Part shown: positions 28,324 to 36,883 of the stretch, one piece after another
Layout of the letters: each line of letters starts with the position of its first letter
Position numbering within the stretch: position 1 is the first letter of the stretch
Assembly: GCF_024345995.1 (NCBI RefSeq)
Contig: NZ_JAGQCE010000001.1
Coordinates: 479,441 to 543,440 of the forward strand
Direction: 5' to 3'
Length of the DNA stretch: 64,000 bases
Source: Synechococcus sp. Cruz-7E5
Lineage (GTDB): Bacteria; Cyanobacteriota; Cyanobacteriia; PCC-6307; Cyanobiaceae
The notes under the pieces: model-generated
Databases searched by the model: none
What the model saw: the letters and a program-made list of their open reading frames with translations, nothing else
Told to the model about the DNA's origin: nothing
Translations under genes and position numbers: made by a program

Positions 28324-28734
28324 GTGAGCGAGCTACTGAGACGGGTGGCCGCTGCAGCTGATCTCTGCCTGAAACCCCATCGGCATGCGGTGGTGATCAG
28401 CTCTGGACAGCCTGAGCTGATCTCAGCGGGTCATGACACGGATCCCGACGCCGAGCCGGGCCAGGAGGATTGCAGCCTGCGGCTGCTCTGCCGCCGAGCC
28501 GATGGCGAACGGTCGGAGCTTGACGACATCGAGCTGGAGATCTACCGCAGCGGAGACGATCTGCACCTGATGCTGAGCTGGCCCGAGCAACCGGACCAAC
28601 CCATGCTGTGGCAAGGCCACCATCCGGTCTGGATGGATGGTGACAGCGGCCAGAGATGCGAGCGACCACCCGCAGGGGCGGCACTGGAGGCACTGGCCCG
28701 GCGGCTGCGGGCTTTGCTCAGCCCTGATCGGTGA
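28324..28734 (+). CDS. Conserved hypothetical protein, small
   Basis: 136 residues from GTG 28324, two bases after the preceding stop. It contains [20 protein letters not shown] and [19 protein letters not shown]. These alternate hydrophobic and charged residues in a way that suggests a compact alpha/beta protein. No signal or membrane segment is visible and I do not recognise a family. It overlaps the 3' end of the convergent ilvD gene by 17 bases. Confidence 0.65.
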   Translation: MSELLRRVAAAADLCLKPHRHAVVISSGQPELISAGHDTDPDAEPGQEDCSLRLLCRRADGERSELDDIELEIYRSGDDLHLMLSWPEQPDQPMLWQGHHPVWMDGDSGQRCERPPAGAALEALARRLRALLSPDR

Positions 28735-30388
28735 CCGCCCCCAGGCTGCTGCTGCTGACCAGGCGGGCGTACTTGCCCAGCACTCCGGTGCGGTAGCGGG
28801 GCTCGGGTGCCGCCCAGGCAGCTCGGCGGCGCTCCAGCTCGGCCGGATCCACATTGAGCTGAATCAGCAGCTGATCGGCATCGACAGTGATGCTGTCGCC
28901 CTCCTGCACCAGGGCGATGGTGCCGCCCACGGCGGCCTCCGGGGCCACATGGCCCACCACCAGCCCGTAGGAGCCGCCACTGAAACGACCATCGGTGATC
29001 AGCGCCACCGATTCCCCCAGCCCCTGGCCCACGATCGCGGCCGTGGGCGAGAGCATCTCGCGCATGCCAGGGCCACCCACAGGGCCCTCGTAACGCACCA
29101 CCACCACGTCGCCGGCATGGACCCCACCGGCGAGGATGGCCTCCAGGGCGCTCTCCTCGCTCTCGAACACCCGGGCCGGACCTGTGATCACCGGGGTCTT
29201 GACGCCGCTGATCTTGGCGACAGCCCCCTCTTCGGCCAGGTTTCCCCTGAGGATCGCCAGGTGCCCCTTGGCATAGAGAGGATTGGAGAGGGGCCGGATC
29301 ACCTCCTGATCGGCCGGCGGCACGCTGGGGACATCCGCCAGCACCTGCTTGAGCGTGAGGCCCTCGATGGTGCGGCAGTCGCCGTGCAGAAGACCGGCAT
29401 CGAGCAGCAGCTTCATCACCTGGGGGATGCCACCGGCCCGGTGCAGATCCACCGTCACGAAGCGGCCGCTGGGCTTGAGGTCGCAGATCACCGGCACCCG
29501 CTGCCGGATGGTTTCGAAATCATTGATCGTGAGCGGCACCTCGGCGGTACGCGCAATCGCCAGCAGGTGCAGCACCGAGTTGGTGGAGCCCCCCACCGCC
29601 ATGATCACGCTGATCGCATTCTCGATCGCCTCACGGGTGATCAGATCGCGGGGGCGGATGTTCGCCTCGATGGCCCTCACCAGCACCTCGGCCGAGCGAG
29701 CGGCGCTTTCGGCCTTCTCCGGATCCTCGGCCGCCATGGTGGAGCTGTACGGCAGGCTCAGGCCCATGGCCTCGAAGGCAGAGCTCATCGTGTTGGCGGT
29801 GAACATGCCGCCGCAGCTGCCGGCGCCGGGGCAGGCGTTCTTCTCGATCGCCAGCAATTCCTCCTCATCGATGCGGCCCCCGGAGAACTGACCCACCGCC
29901 TCGAAGGCACTCACCACGGTGAGGTCGCAGGGGCCCAGCCGGCCAGGCTTGATCGTGCCGCCGTACACGAAGATCGCCGGGATGTTCATGCGGGCCATGG
30001 CGAGCATGGCGCCGGGCATGTTCTTGTCGCAGCCGCCGATCGCCAGCAGGCCATCCATGCTCTGGGCATTGCAGGCGGTTTCGATCGAATCGGCGATCAC
30101 CTCCCGCGACACCAGGGAATACTTCATGCCCTCAGTGCCCATCGAAATACCGTCGCTGACGGTGATCGTGCCGAACATCTGGGGCATGGCCCCCGCCAGG
30201 CGGGCGGCCTCCTCGGCGCAGCGAGCCAGATCGTTCAGGCCGATATTGCAAGGGGTGATCGTGCTGTAGCCGTTGGCGATGCCGATGATCGGCTTGTTGA
30301 AATCACCGTCGCCGAAGCCAACCGCCCGCAACATGGCCCGGTTGGGAGAACGCTGAACGCCTGCAGTAATGGCGGCGGAACGGAGCAT
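28718..30388 (-). CDS. ilvD: Dihydroxy-acid dehydratase
   Basis: Fe-S enzyme of branched-chain amino acid synthesis, converting dihydroxy-isovalerate and dihydroxy-methylvalerate to 2-keto acids. It carries the cluster ligands in [12 protein letters not shown] and [16 protein letters not shown], plus [17 protein letters not shown] near the C-terminus. The start [20 protein letters not shown] gives 556 residues, normal for the IlvD/Edd family of this length. The convergent 3' neighbour overlaps by 17 bases. Confidence 0.96.
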   Translation of the reverse strand: MLRSAAITAGVQRSPNRAMLRAVGFGDGDFNKPIIGIANGYSTITPCNIGLNDLARCAEEAARLAGAMPQMFGTITVSDGISMGTEGMKYSLVSREVIADSIETACNAQSMDGLLAIGGCDKNMPGAMLAMARMNIPAIFVYGGTIKPGRLGPCDLTVVSAFEAVGQFSGGRIDEEELLAIEKNACPGAGSCGGMFTANTMSSAFEAMGLSLPYSSTMAAEDPEKAESAARSAEVLVRAIEANIRPRDLITREAIENAISVIMAVGGSTNSVLHLLAIARTAEVPLTINDFETIRQRVPVICDLKPSGRFVTVDLHRAGGIPQVMKLLLDAGLLHGDCRTIEGLTLKQVLADVPSVPPADQEVIRPLSNPLYAKGHLAILRGNLAEEGAVAKISGVKTPVITGPARVFESEESALEAILAGGVHAGDVVVVRYEGPVGGPGMREMLSPTAAIVGQGLGESVALITDGRFSGGSYGLVVGHVAPEAAVGGTIALVQEGDSITVDADQLLIQLNVDPAELERRRAAWAAPEPRYRTGVLGKYARLVSSSSLGAVTDQG

Positions 30389-30466
30389 GAACCCTTCTGT
30401 GGCACCGCAAGCAACCTACCGAGGCGTGCTGCCAGTCCTGAGGCTTCGGGGATCAGGGTTCAGCTG

Positions 30467-30760
30467 TCAGGGTTCGGGGCTGAGGGTCTCTAGCTGACGG
30501 CGCACATCTTCGATCGCCCGGTTCAGCTCGTTCACCTTGTGTTGCAGCTGCCGCTCCAGCAACGGCCGCCGCTCGCCGTCGTCTCCCTCACGGGAGCCTC
30601 CCTGCAGGCGCGAGAGAGTGAGGCTGCGCCGCTGACGCTGGGCCAGGCGGCGGCGCTCGGCTTCAGCCAGCAACCACCAGGCCAGGCCTGCGGCACCGAT
30701 CACCGCCCCGGCGACGGCACTGGCCAGGATGGGACTGGCGGGGGATCCGCGTTCGGCCAT
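30467..30760 (-). CDS. Small membrane protein with a C-terminal coiled coil
   Basis: 97 residues. A single predicted transmembrane helix (ILASAVAGAVIGAAGLAWWLL) is followed by a strongly basic stretch (RRRLAQRQRRS). The C-terminal helix LERQLQHKVNELNRAIEDVR has heptad-like spacing. Orientation by the positive-inside rule puts the coiled coil in the cytoplasm. It is 36 bases downstream of the GMC oxidoreductase gene and on the same strand, so it may be the last gene of the oxidase operon. No family recognised. Confidence 0.65.
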   Translation of the reverse strand: MAERGSPASPILASAVAGAVIGAAGLAWWLLAEAERRRLAQRQRRSLTLSRLQGGSREGDDGERRPLLERQLQHKVNELNRAIEDVRRQLETLSPEP

Positions 30761-30796
30761 GGGTTTCTGGTCCTCCCAACCCCTGTTGAGGGAAGC

Positions 30797-32299
30797 CTAG
30801 AGCCGCTCCGCTATCCGAAGAGCATTGGCGATCACGGTGAGGCCTGGCGACACCATCGGGCAGCTGGGGAAGACACTGGCATCGGCAATGGTGAGGTTGA
30901 CCAGGCCGTGGACGCGTCCGTCGCGATCGACCACTGAGAAGGCTGGATCATCGCCCATGCGGCAAGTGCCGCAGGCGTGGCCGATCACCGCCAGGGGCGC
31001 CTCGCCACGGGGGTAGAAGGGGGCCGGGCGCACCTGGGGGGTGAGCGGATCGGCGTCCACCGTTTTGAGCACGGAGAGCCAGCGGTAAACTAGGCGGTCG
31101 TGGGCCTCGAGGTTGTTGGCCAGGTACTGGATGCTCAGGCGCTCCCCTCGCAGCTCGATGCGGTTGTCGGGATCGGGCAGAACCGGACTCATCGCCCACC
31201 AGCAGATCGAGCGCACGGCCAGCTGCTCCAGGGCGGCGTTGGGGAGCAGCCGGGTGACGAGCGAGAGCACGGGAGGCGACTCGGCGAATTGGGCGTCCTG
31301 CAGCACCCCGCCACCGGTTTCGATGTGGCCGAGCGGAAAGCTGACGTTCTGATCGCCCCAGACGTAGTCGTTGACCCCGAGGCTGCGGGGGAAGCAGCCG
31401 CCATGGGTTTCGCGGGCCAGTTGGAGGATGGCGGTGAGCTGGGGTTTCATCAAGTTGCGGCCCACCTGGCCCGAACCGTTGGCCAGGCCATCGGGGTGAA
31501 GCTCACTGCGGGATCGCAGCAGCAGCGCTGGCGTGTTGACCGCACCGGCGGCCAGCACCACCTGATCGCCGCGGAACAGCCAGAGCTGGCCAGCGATCTC
31601 GGCTTCCACTCCCTTCACCTCACGGCCGCTGGGATCCACGTGCAGCTGGGTGACCCGGGCGTTGCTGATCAGGCGGGTGCCCGGATACTCGAGGGCCGGC
31701 TGAACCCCGAACAGTTCGGCGTCACCGCTGGGATCCTCCACCACCTCCGACCAGCTCAGCGGCAGGTCATAGGGATGGCTTCCCTGGCGCTCCAGCCCCT
31801 GGCGCAGGTGCTCGAACAGGGGATCCAGCGGCAGGGGCTGATGGGGATAGGGGCCACTGCGAGGGGGCTCATTCGGGTCGAGGCCGCCTCGGCCATGGAC
31901 CCGGTAGAGAGCTTCGGCCCGTTCGTACCAGGGGGCCAGTTCGCCGTAGGTGAGGGGCCAGGCAGGGGCCACCCCCTCCTGCAGGGGCAGGCCTTCGAAC
32001 TCACGCGGCCACATCCGCTCGAGCACACCGCCCCAGATCTTGGTGTTACCACCCAGGGCGTAGATGGTCTGGGGGTTGAAGGGATCGCCGTCAGGTCCGA
32101 ACCAGGCCTCACCGGGGTGGTAGCGGTTCTCGCGGAACAGATCCACGCTGGCCACATTCTGATCGGCCAGGTCCATGGCCCCTCCGCGCTCCAGCAGCAG
32201 CACCGAGCGGCCCTTGGCCGCGAGGGCACCGGCCAGGCTGCCGCCACCGGCGCCGGAACCGATAACGATCACATCATGGTGCTGGTCGTCGAAAATCAT
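30797..32299 (-). CDS. GMC-family flavin oxidoreductase coupled to the oxidase operon
   Basis: FAD enzyme of the glucose-methanol-choline family, substrate unknown. FAD-binding motif DVIVIGSGAGGGSLAGAL is at residues 9-26. The family segment LGGNTKIWGGVLERM and the substrate-side motif GHACGTCRMG (His441) are present. Near the C-terminus the usual Asn/His-Pro pair is VSPGLTV, so the second active-site residue appears to be Ser484. No signal peptide is visible, so it acts in the cytoplasm or on its face of the membrane. Its ATG overlaps the ctaE stop by four bases (ATGA). Translational coupling to a quinol-oxidase-like complex suggests, but does not prove, that it feeds electrons to quinone. 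Confidence 0.86.
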   Translation of the reverse strand: MIFDDQHHDVIVIGSGAGGGSLAGALAAKGRSVLLLERGGAMDLADQNVASVDLFRENRYHPGEAWFGPDGDPFNPQTIYALGGNTKIWGGVLERMWPREFEGLPLQEGVAPAWPLTYGELAPWYERAEALYRVHGRGGLDPNEPPRSGPYPHQPLPLDPLFEHLRQGLERQGSHPYDLPLSWSEVVEDPSGDAELFGVQPALEYPGTRLISNARVTQLHVDPSGREVKGVEAEIAGQLWLFRGDQVVLAAGAVNTPALLLRSRSELHPDGLANGSGQVGRNLMKPQLTAILQLARETHGGCFPRSLGVNDYVWGDQNVSFPLGHIETGGGVLQDAQFAESPPVLSLVTRLLPNAALEQLAVRSICWWAMSPVLPDPDNRIELRGERLSIQYLANNLEAHDRLVYRWLSVLKTVDADPLTPQVRPAPFYPRGEAPLAVIGHACGTCRMGDDPAFSVVDRDGRVHGLVNLTIADASVFPSCPMVSPGLTVIANALRIAERL

Positions 32300-32898
32300 G
32301 ACCAGGCGTAGAGCAGAAGAAAGAGCAGCACCCAGATCACATCCACGAAGTGCCAGAACAGGGAGGTGGCTATCACCCCCTGCTCACCGGCGGCGTAGTT
32401 GGCAGGGCGGAAGGAGCGCTGCAGCATCAGGGCCATCAGCAGGATGCCGCTGAGCACATGCAGGCCATGGAAGCCGGTGAGCAGGTAGAAGCAACTGCCA
32501 AAACTGCCGCTGGTGATTCCGAAGTCAAGCGAGCGCCATTCGATCGCCTGGCCGTAGAGGAACACCGCCCCCATGGCCATGCTCAGCAGCCAGAAGGCAC
32601 GGAATCCCCAGAGCTGACCCCTGGAGAGGAAGTGCTCGGCCAGAGCCACCGTGCCGCTGCTCGAAACCAGCACCACGGTGTACAGCAAGGGGGTGCGCCA
32701 CTCCAGCCCCTCCACCCCTGGCGGCAGCCATTGCAGGGCGGAGAGCTTCAGGACCGCATAGCCGCTGAAGAACGCCAGGAAGATGACGCTCTCGGAGCAG
32801 AGAAAGATGATGAAGCCGGTGAGGCTGTAGTTGGCGTGCACCGCTTCATGGCCCTCAGGGGAAGGAGCAGCGGCATCAAGTGGAGGGCTGATGGTCAT
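32296..32898 (-). CDS. ctaE: Cytochrome oxidase subunit III (alternative oxidase type)
   Basis: Membrane subunit III of a heme-copper oxidase. The 200 residues form about five transmembrane helices. HANYSLTGFIIFLCSESVIFL, FYLLTGFHGLHVLSGI and SLFWHFVDVIWVLLFLLLY are the conserved family segments, the last being the C-terminal HFVDVVW-type motif. It has the short five-helix length of bacterial subunit III rather than the seven-helix mitochondrial form. It follows ctaD by three bases. Confidence 0.94.
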   Translation of the reverse strand: MTISPPLDAAAPSPEGHEAVHANYSLTGFIIFLCSESVIFLAFFSGYAVLKLSALQWLPPGVEGLEWRTPLLYTVVLVSSSGTVALAEHFLSRGQLWGFRAFWLLSMAMGAVFLYGQAIEWRSLDFGITSGSFGSCFYLLTGFHGLHVLSGILLMALMLQRSFRPANYAAGEQGVIATSLFWHFVDVIWVLLFLLLYAWS

Positions 32899-32901
32899 GG
32901 T

Positions 32902-34593
32902 TCAGGCCTGCAGAAGGGCGCGCTCGATCTCATCCTGGTGTTCCACAAGAGGTCGGCCGGTGCCATAGCCGTATGGACCGCTGATCACCGTGGGCACATG
33001 ATCCTCGAAATTCTCAGCGGGCGGCGGTGAGGGCAGCAGCCACTCCAGGCCGATGGCATTCCAGGGATTGGCAGGGGACTTGGCGCCACGCACCCAGGAA
33101 CTGACCAGGTTGAGCAGGAAGGGAATGATCGACACCCCCAGCAGGAATGCACCGAGGCTGGCGATCACATTCCAGAAGGCGAACTCAGGGTCATAGGAGG
33201 ACACTCTGCGCGGCATGCCCATCAGGCCAAGGGGATGCATCGGAAAGAAATTGAGGTTGGTGCCGATAAAGGTAAGCAGAAAGTGAAGCTTACCCAGGCC
33301 TTCGTAGTACATATGGCCTGTGAACTTAGGGAACCAGTGATAAATGGCCGCATAGACACCCATGGTGGCTGCGCCGTAGATCACGTAGTGAAAATGACCA
33401 ACCACGAAATAGGTGTTATTGACATGAATATCGACTGGCACGGTGGCAAGCATGATGCCGGTCACACCGGCAAAGACGAAGTTGAACAATCCGCCGAGGG
33501 CAAACAGCATCGCCGTGTTCAGCCGCAACTTGCCTCCCCACAGCGTGGCCAGCCAGGCAAACACCTTGATGCCGGTGGGCACCGCGATCAACATCGTGGT
33601 GACCATGAAGGCATCGCGCATCCACTGCGGCACGCCGCTGGGGAACATGTGGTGCACCCACACGATCAGGCTGAGCCCCACGATCACCAGTGAGGCGCCG
33701 GCCACGAAGGGATAGCCGAACAGAGGCTTGCGTGCATAGACCGGAAACAGCTCCGAGAACACCCCGAACACCGGCAGGATGATCACGTACACCGCTGGAT
33801 GGGAATAAAACCAGAAGAAGTGCTGATAAAGCACCGGATCACCGCCCCCCTCGGGTCGGTAGAACGAGGTACCAACCACAAGATCGAAAAGCAACATCAC
33901 CGCACCACCCGTGAGAGCGGGCAGGCCGATCAGCTGAATCGTCTGGGCTGAGAAGGCGGTCCAGCAGAAGATCGGCATCCTTGTGAGGGTCATCCCTGGA
34001 GCGCGCATGCGCAGGATCGTGGTCACGAAGTTGACCGCGCCCATGATCGAGGAAATGCCAGAAAGAGCAACCGCCAGGATCCAGAGGGCTTCGCCATTGA
34101 TCAGATGGCCCAGTGGATTCTGCAGACTCACCGGCGGGTAGGACCACCAGCCTGACGAAGCCGGACCGCCTGGCACCAGGAAACTGGCCATCAGGATCAC
34201 CCCGAACACCGGCACCAGCCAGAACGCTGCGGCATTCAGCTTGGGGAAGGCCATGTCGGGGGCGCCGATCATGCAAGGGATCAGCAGGTTGTTGAGCCCG
34301 TTTAGCACCGGGAAGATGAACAGGAAGAGCATGATCGTCCCGTGCATCGTGTAGAGCCCGTTGTACACGGTGCGATCGACCAGATCCGCCTCAGGTGTGA
34401 TCAGTTCACCGCGCATGATCATCGCCAGCAGACCGCCCACCAGCAGGAAGAAGAGAGCGGTGGCGATGTACTGGATACCGATCACCTTGGCGTCGGTGTT
34501 GAAACTGAAAAAGCGCTTCCAGTTGTCCGGAGCACCGGGCACCGGATGGGGGGCCCGCAGGATGCGCGATTCGACGCCGGCAGTGGAGGTCAT
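32902..34593 (-). CDS. ctaD: Cytochrome oxidase subunit I, A2-type heme-copper oxidase
   Basis: Catalytic O2-reducing subunit with low-spin heme, high-spin heme and CuB. Heme ligands are His84 (MHGTIM) and His400/His402 (VVGHFHYV). CuB ligands are His265 and His314/His315 (VWVHHMFPSG), with crosslinking Tyr269 in SHPAVY. The Glu of HPEVY is replaced by Ala and preceded by Tyr-Ser (FYSHPAVY), the proton-path signature of A2-type enzymes. Lys343 of the K channel is present (TGIKVF). Start at ATG 34593 gives 563 residues. The chain is not truncated, so catalysis should be intact. Confidence 0.95.
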   Translation of the reverse strand: MTSTAGVESRILRAPHPVPGAPDNWKRFFSFNTDAKVIGIQYIATALFFLLVGGLLAMIMRGELITPEADLVDRTVYNGLYTMHGTIMLFLFIFPVLNGLNNLLIPCMIGAPDMAFPKLNAAAFWLVPVFGVILMASFLVPGGPASSGWWSYPPVSLQNPLGHLINGEALWILAVALSGISSIMGAVNFVTTILRMRAPGMTLTRMPIFCWTAFSAQTIQLIGLPALTGGAVMLLFDLVVGTSFYRPEGGGDPVLYQHFFWFYSHPAVYVIILPVFGVFSELFPVYARKPLFGYPFVAGASLVIVGLSLIVWVHHMFPSGVPQWMRDAFMVTTMLIAVPTGIKVFAWLATLWGGKLRLNTAMLFALGGLFNFVFAGVTGIMLATVPVDIHVNNTYFVVGHFHYVIYGAATMGVYAAIYHWFPKFTGHMYYEGLGKLHFLLTFIGTNLNFFPMHPLGLMGMPRRVSSYDPEFAFWNVIASLGAFLLGVSIIPFLLNLVSSWVRGAKSPANPWNAIGLEWLLPSPPPAENFEDHVPTVISGPYGYGTGRPLVEHQDEIERALLQA

Positions 34594-34597
34594 GGGA

Positions 34598-35527
34598 TCA
34601 GCCGTCGTGGGGAAGGGTGTTGGAGCCGGGCACATTCACAAGCGGCGGCGGCGCCGGCTCGATGGTGGCGTAGCCGCTGGGGCGTTCGCCGCTGAGCTGC
34701 TGGGCGTATTCGCGGGCCGCATCGCTGAGGCCAGGCTGGAGCGGCAGACGGGAGGCGCGCCGCAGCCACTCCTGGTAGGCCTCTTCGCTCTCCACCACGA
34801 CATCGGCCTGGTTGGCGGCGAACCAGGTGCCGCTGTACTCGGAGTCGCGCAGGCGGTAGCGCCCAGGGCGGGTTGCCGTGAGAAACAGGGTGATCGAACG
34901 TCCAGGGATCACCTGCTGCTTGAGGCGGAAGGCCGGCACATAGAAGCCATGGATCACGTCTTCGCTCTCCAGTTGCAGGCCGAGGCGGCGGTCGAGCGGC
35001 AGGTGCAGCTCAGTTGACGACACCCCGGCCACCGGGTAGCGGAACTCCCACGACCATTGCCGGGCGATCACCTGAACCTCCCCGCCGGGCAGAGGAGTGG
35101 CAGGCGCGGAGTTTGCCGTGGCTGGGCCATGGGCATGGTCCATGGGACCGATCAGGCCGATCTCCCTGTTCACCTGGATCGTGTAGGCGGCGATCGCCAT
35201 CACCAGCACCAGGGGGATCACGGTCCAGACGATCTCGAGGGTGGTGTTGCCCTCGATCGGCTCCGCATCGCTCATGTCGTACTTCTCAGCCCGGTTGAAG
35301 AGCACAACCCAGACCATCACCGAGACCACGCCCACGAAGACGAAGGTGGCGACGGCCGTCTCGAAGCCGAAGAGGCCATCCACCAGAGGGGCAGCCGAGG
35401 AGGCAGACACCGGCAACCAACGGGGCACCTGAGCCCCCATCCAGACACTCAGCAGGGTGAGCAGCACCAACCAGACGGCAAGACCGATCAGCCGGGGCAG
35501 GGGAAAGCGCTGAGGGGTGGTGGTCAT
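34598..35527 (-). CDS. ctaC: Cytochrome oxidase subunit II lacking the CuA site (ARTO-like)
   Basis: Two transmembrane helices (LIGLAVWLVLLTLLSVWMG; TAVATFVFVGVVSVMVWVVL) precede a lumenal/periplasmic cupredoxin domain. Domain landmarks are EIVWTVIPLVLV, ARQWSWEF and VIHGFYVPAFRLKQ, with the first CuA His kept (His193). The CxxxCxxxHxxM CuA motif has become DSEYSGTWFAAN: D228, S232, F236 and N239 stand where Cys, Cys, His and Met should be. The protein therefore cannot bind CuA, as in CyoA-type quinol oxidases and the cyanobacterial alternative oxidase (ARTO, CtaCII). Start ATG 35527 overlaps the upstream DUF2231 gene by four bases. Confidence 0.93.
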   Translation of the reverse strand: MTTTPQRFPLPRLIGLAVWLVLLTLLSVWMGAQVPRWLPVSASSAAPLVDGLFGFETAVATFVFVGVVSVMVWVVLFNRAEKYDMSDAEPIEGNTTLEIVWTVIPLVLVMAIAAYTIQVNREIGLIGPMDHAHGPATANSAPATPLPGGEVQVIARQWSWEFRYPVAGVSSTELHLPLDRRLGLQLESEDVIHGFYVPAFRLKQQVIPGRSITLFLTATRPGRYRLRDSEYSGTWFAANQADVVVESEEAYQEWLRRASRLPLQPGLSDAAREYAQQLSGERPSGYATIEPAPPPLVNVPGSNTLPHDG

Positions 35528-36099
35528 GGCAGGGCCTCCCGCAGGCTGGCGCCTTCGCCCAGCAGCTGGCTTGCCGTGACGTGCACACCGAACTCCACAC
35601 CCAGCTGGGCACCGAGGGTGCCGTGCCAGGCCATCAGGGCAAACACAATCAGACCAACCAACAAGTAGACCCACTGCACCTGGCGGCCCATCTCACGACG
35701 CCAGCGGAAGCGCTGGAGTCCCCGCCAGAGGGTCATCAACACGATCGCAAACAGCAGGCCCACGCCCACGGCCCCATGCCAGAGCATGGTGGCTGTGCTG
35801 CCCATGGCGAAGCTGCTGGTGACACCGGGGAGCGGATCGGCCAGCTGCATCTCCACGAAACCTGCCGCCACCGTGAAGAAGCTGATCAGGCAGCAGGCAA
35901 GGAGGTTGTACCAGCCCACATCGTGAAGGCCGGAACGGGTGACCGGCAGGGCCAGGAAGCGGAACAGGCGCCGCTCGAAGGGGAAGAGCGCTCCAGCGAT
36001 ATCGAAGGCGATGGCAATCACGAACAGACCGATCGTGAGATGCACCAGGTTGGGGTGGATCGGCAGCCGGTAGGGCAGATCGTTGGCTCCAAGCTCCAT
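35524..36099 (-). CDS. DUF2231 membrane protein, second copy in the oxidase operon
   Basis: About 191 residues with four to five predicted transmembrane helices (LVHLTIGLFVIAIAFDIAGALF; LLACCLISFFTVAAGFVEM; VYLLVGLIVFALMAWHG). The early His in IHPNLVHLTIG and later His residues (TMLWHGAVG, MAWHGTLG) are in or beside helices, a pattern compatible with heme binding. This is a DUF2231-type signature. ATG 36099 is the chosen start, one base into the stop of the upstream DUF2231 gene; GTG 36102 also possible. It overlaps ctaC by four bases, so it is part of the oxidase transcript. Confidence 0.84.
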   Translation of the reverse strand: MELGANDLPYRLPIHPNLVHLTIGLFVIAIAFDIAGALFPFERRLFRFLALPVTRSGLHDVGWYNLLACCLISFFTVAAGFVEMQLADPLPGVTSSFAMGSTATMLWHGAVGVGLLFAIVLMTLWRGLQRFRWRREMGRQVQWVYLLVGLIVFALMAWHGTLGAQLGVEFGVHVTASQLLGEGASLREALP

Positions 36100-36596
36100 C
36101 ACACCAGACCTGCTCGCATCGCCTCCACCACCTTGACGGTGTGGAGGCCATAGACCCAGATCAACTGGTTGCCCAGCACCACCTGCACCACCACCAGGGC
36201 ACTGAGCAGGCTGCCAGCCCCGAGAAAGGCCAGAGGCAGCTGCAGGGGATCACGGCTGCGGATCACGTAGCGCCAGGCGGTGAGCACCGAGAGAACTCCG
36301 GCCAGCACCCAGCCGAGGGTGCTGTGCAGGTTGAGGATGTCGCGGGAGGCGCCGTAGGGGTTGGCCAACCCTGCCTCCACCTGGCCGAAGATGATCGCGA
36401 TGAAGATCGCCACCGTGGCGAAGAGCAGGTTCCAGAAGCTCACTTCGTACAGAGAAGGCTTGCCTGCCAGACGGCCGATCAGATCGAAGACGAAGGCGAT
36501 CAGGGCCATCGCAATCACGAAATGGACCACGATCGGATGGATCGTATCGACCCAGGGGAGGTTGCGATCGTTGAGGGGAGGAAGGAGCTCGAACAT
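36099..36596 (-). CDS. DUF2231 membrane protein, first copy in the oxidase operon
   Basis: 165 residues with about four transmembrane helices. It starts MFELLPPLNDRNLPWVDTIHP. The DUF2231 segment DTIHPIVVHFVIAMALIAFV carries two His residues; the other helices include NLLFATVAIFIAIIFGQVEAG and HSTLGWVLAGVLSVL. The ATG at 36596 is the first gene of the oxidase cluster proper, since upstream lies only a 109-base gap and a doubtful small gene. It resembles the second copy in length and His placement, so they may pair as a heterodimer. Function of the family is not established. Confidence 0.84.
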   Translation of the reverse strand: MFELLPPLNDRNLPWVDTIHPIVVHFVIAMALIAFVFDLIGRLAGKPSLYEVSFWNLLFATVAIFIAIIFGQVEAGLANPYGASRDILNLHSTLGWVLAGVLSVLTAWRYVIRSRDPLQLPLAFLGAGSLLSALVVVQVVLGNQLIWVYGLHTVKVVEAMRAGLV

Positions 36597-36639
36597 GGGT
36601 GCACGCCCCTCGTGCCAGTGAATCCAGCTTCGGAGGCCG

Positions 36640-36654
36640 CACTCAGCGTGAGTG
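36640..36654. promoter_or_regulatory. Short inverted repeat upstream of the oxidase operon
   Basis: CACTCA at 36640-36645 and TGAGTG at 36649-36654 flank GCG, 44 bases upstream of the first DUF2231 ATG. It could be a dimeric regulator site or a small hairpin in the leader. No promoter hexamers that I trust are visible around it. Confidence 0.35.
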
Positions 36655-36705
36655 GCCATGGTCAGGAAATCCGGTTCTGACCCGCCGGATCGGCTCTGGT
36701 CTCGC

Positions 36706-36855
36706 TCAACTCCGGCGATTGACCAGCCAGGCGGCCCCCAGCAGGGCCGCGAGCACCAGGCTGATCTCGATCAGACCGCCGCTCCACATCCACTCCTGGA
36801 AGGTGAAGTCGGCCAGCAGCGCTGGACTGGGTGCAGGGGCAGACAGCAGGGGCAC
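36706..36855 (-). CDS. Possible 49-residue single-span membrane protein
   Basis: From GTG 36855 the frame reads VPLLSAPAPSPALLADFTFQ, then a WMWSGG segment and one strong hydrophobic helix (LIEISLVLAALLGAAWLVN) with a basic end (RRS). It sits on the same strand between ggt and the oxidase operon. The coding case rests on hydrophobicity and the strand context only. I do not recognise it, and it may be non-coding. Confidence 0.35.
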   Translation of the reverse strand: MPLLSAPAPSPALLADFTFQEWMWSGGLIEISLVLAALLGAAWLVNRRS

Positions 36856-36883
36856 GGACCGGAGGCTCGGGGACGCCCCAGTT

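Noticed and set aside
28637..30493. 618-codon plus-strand frame opposite ilvD
   Set aside because: ilvD carries all family motifs; this frame is low-complexity His/Gly-rich.
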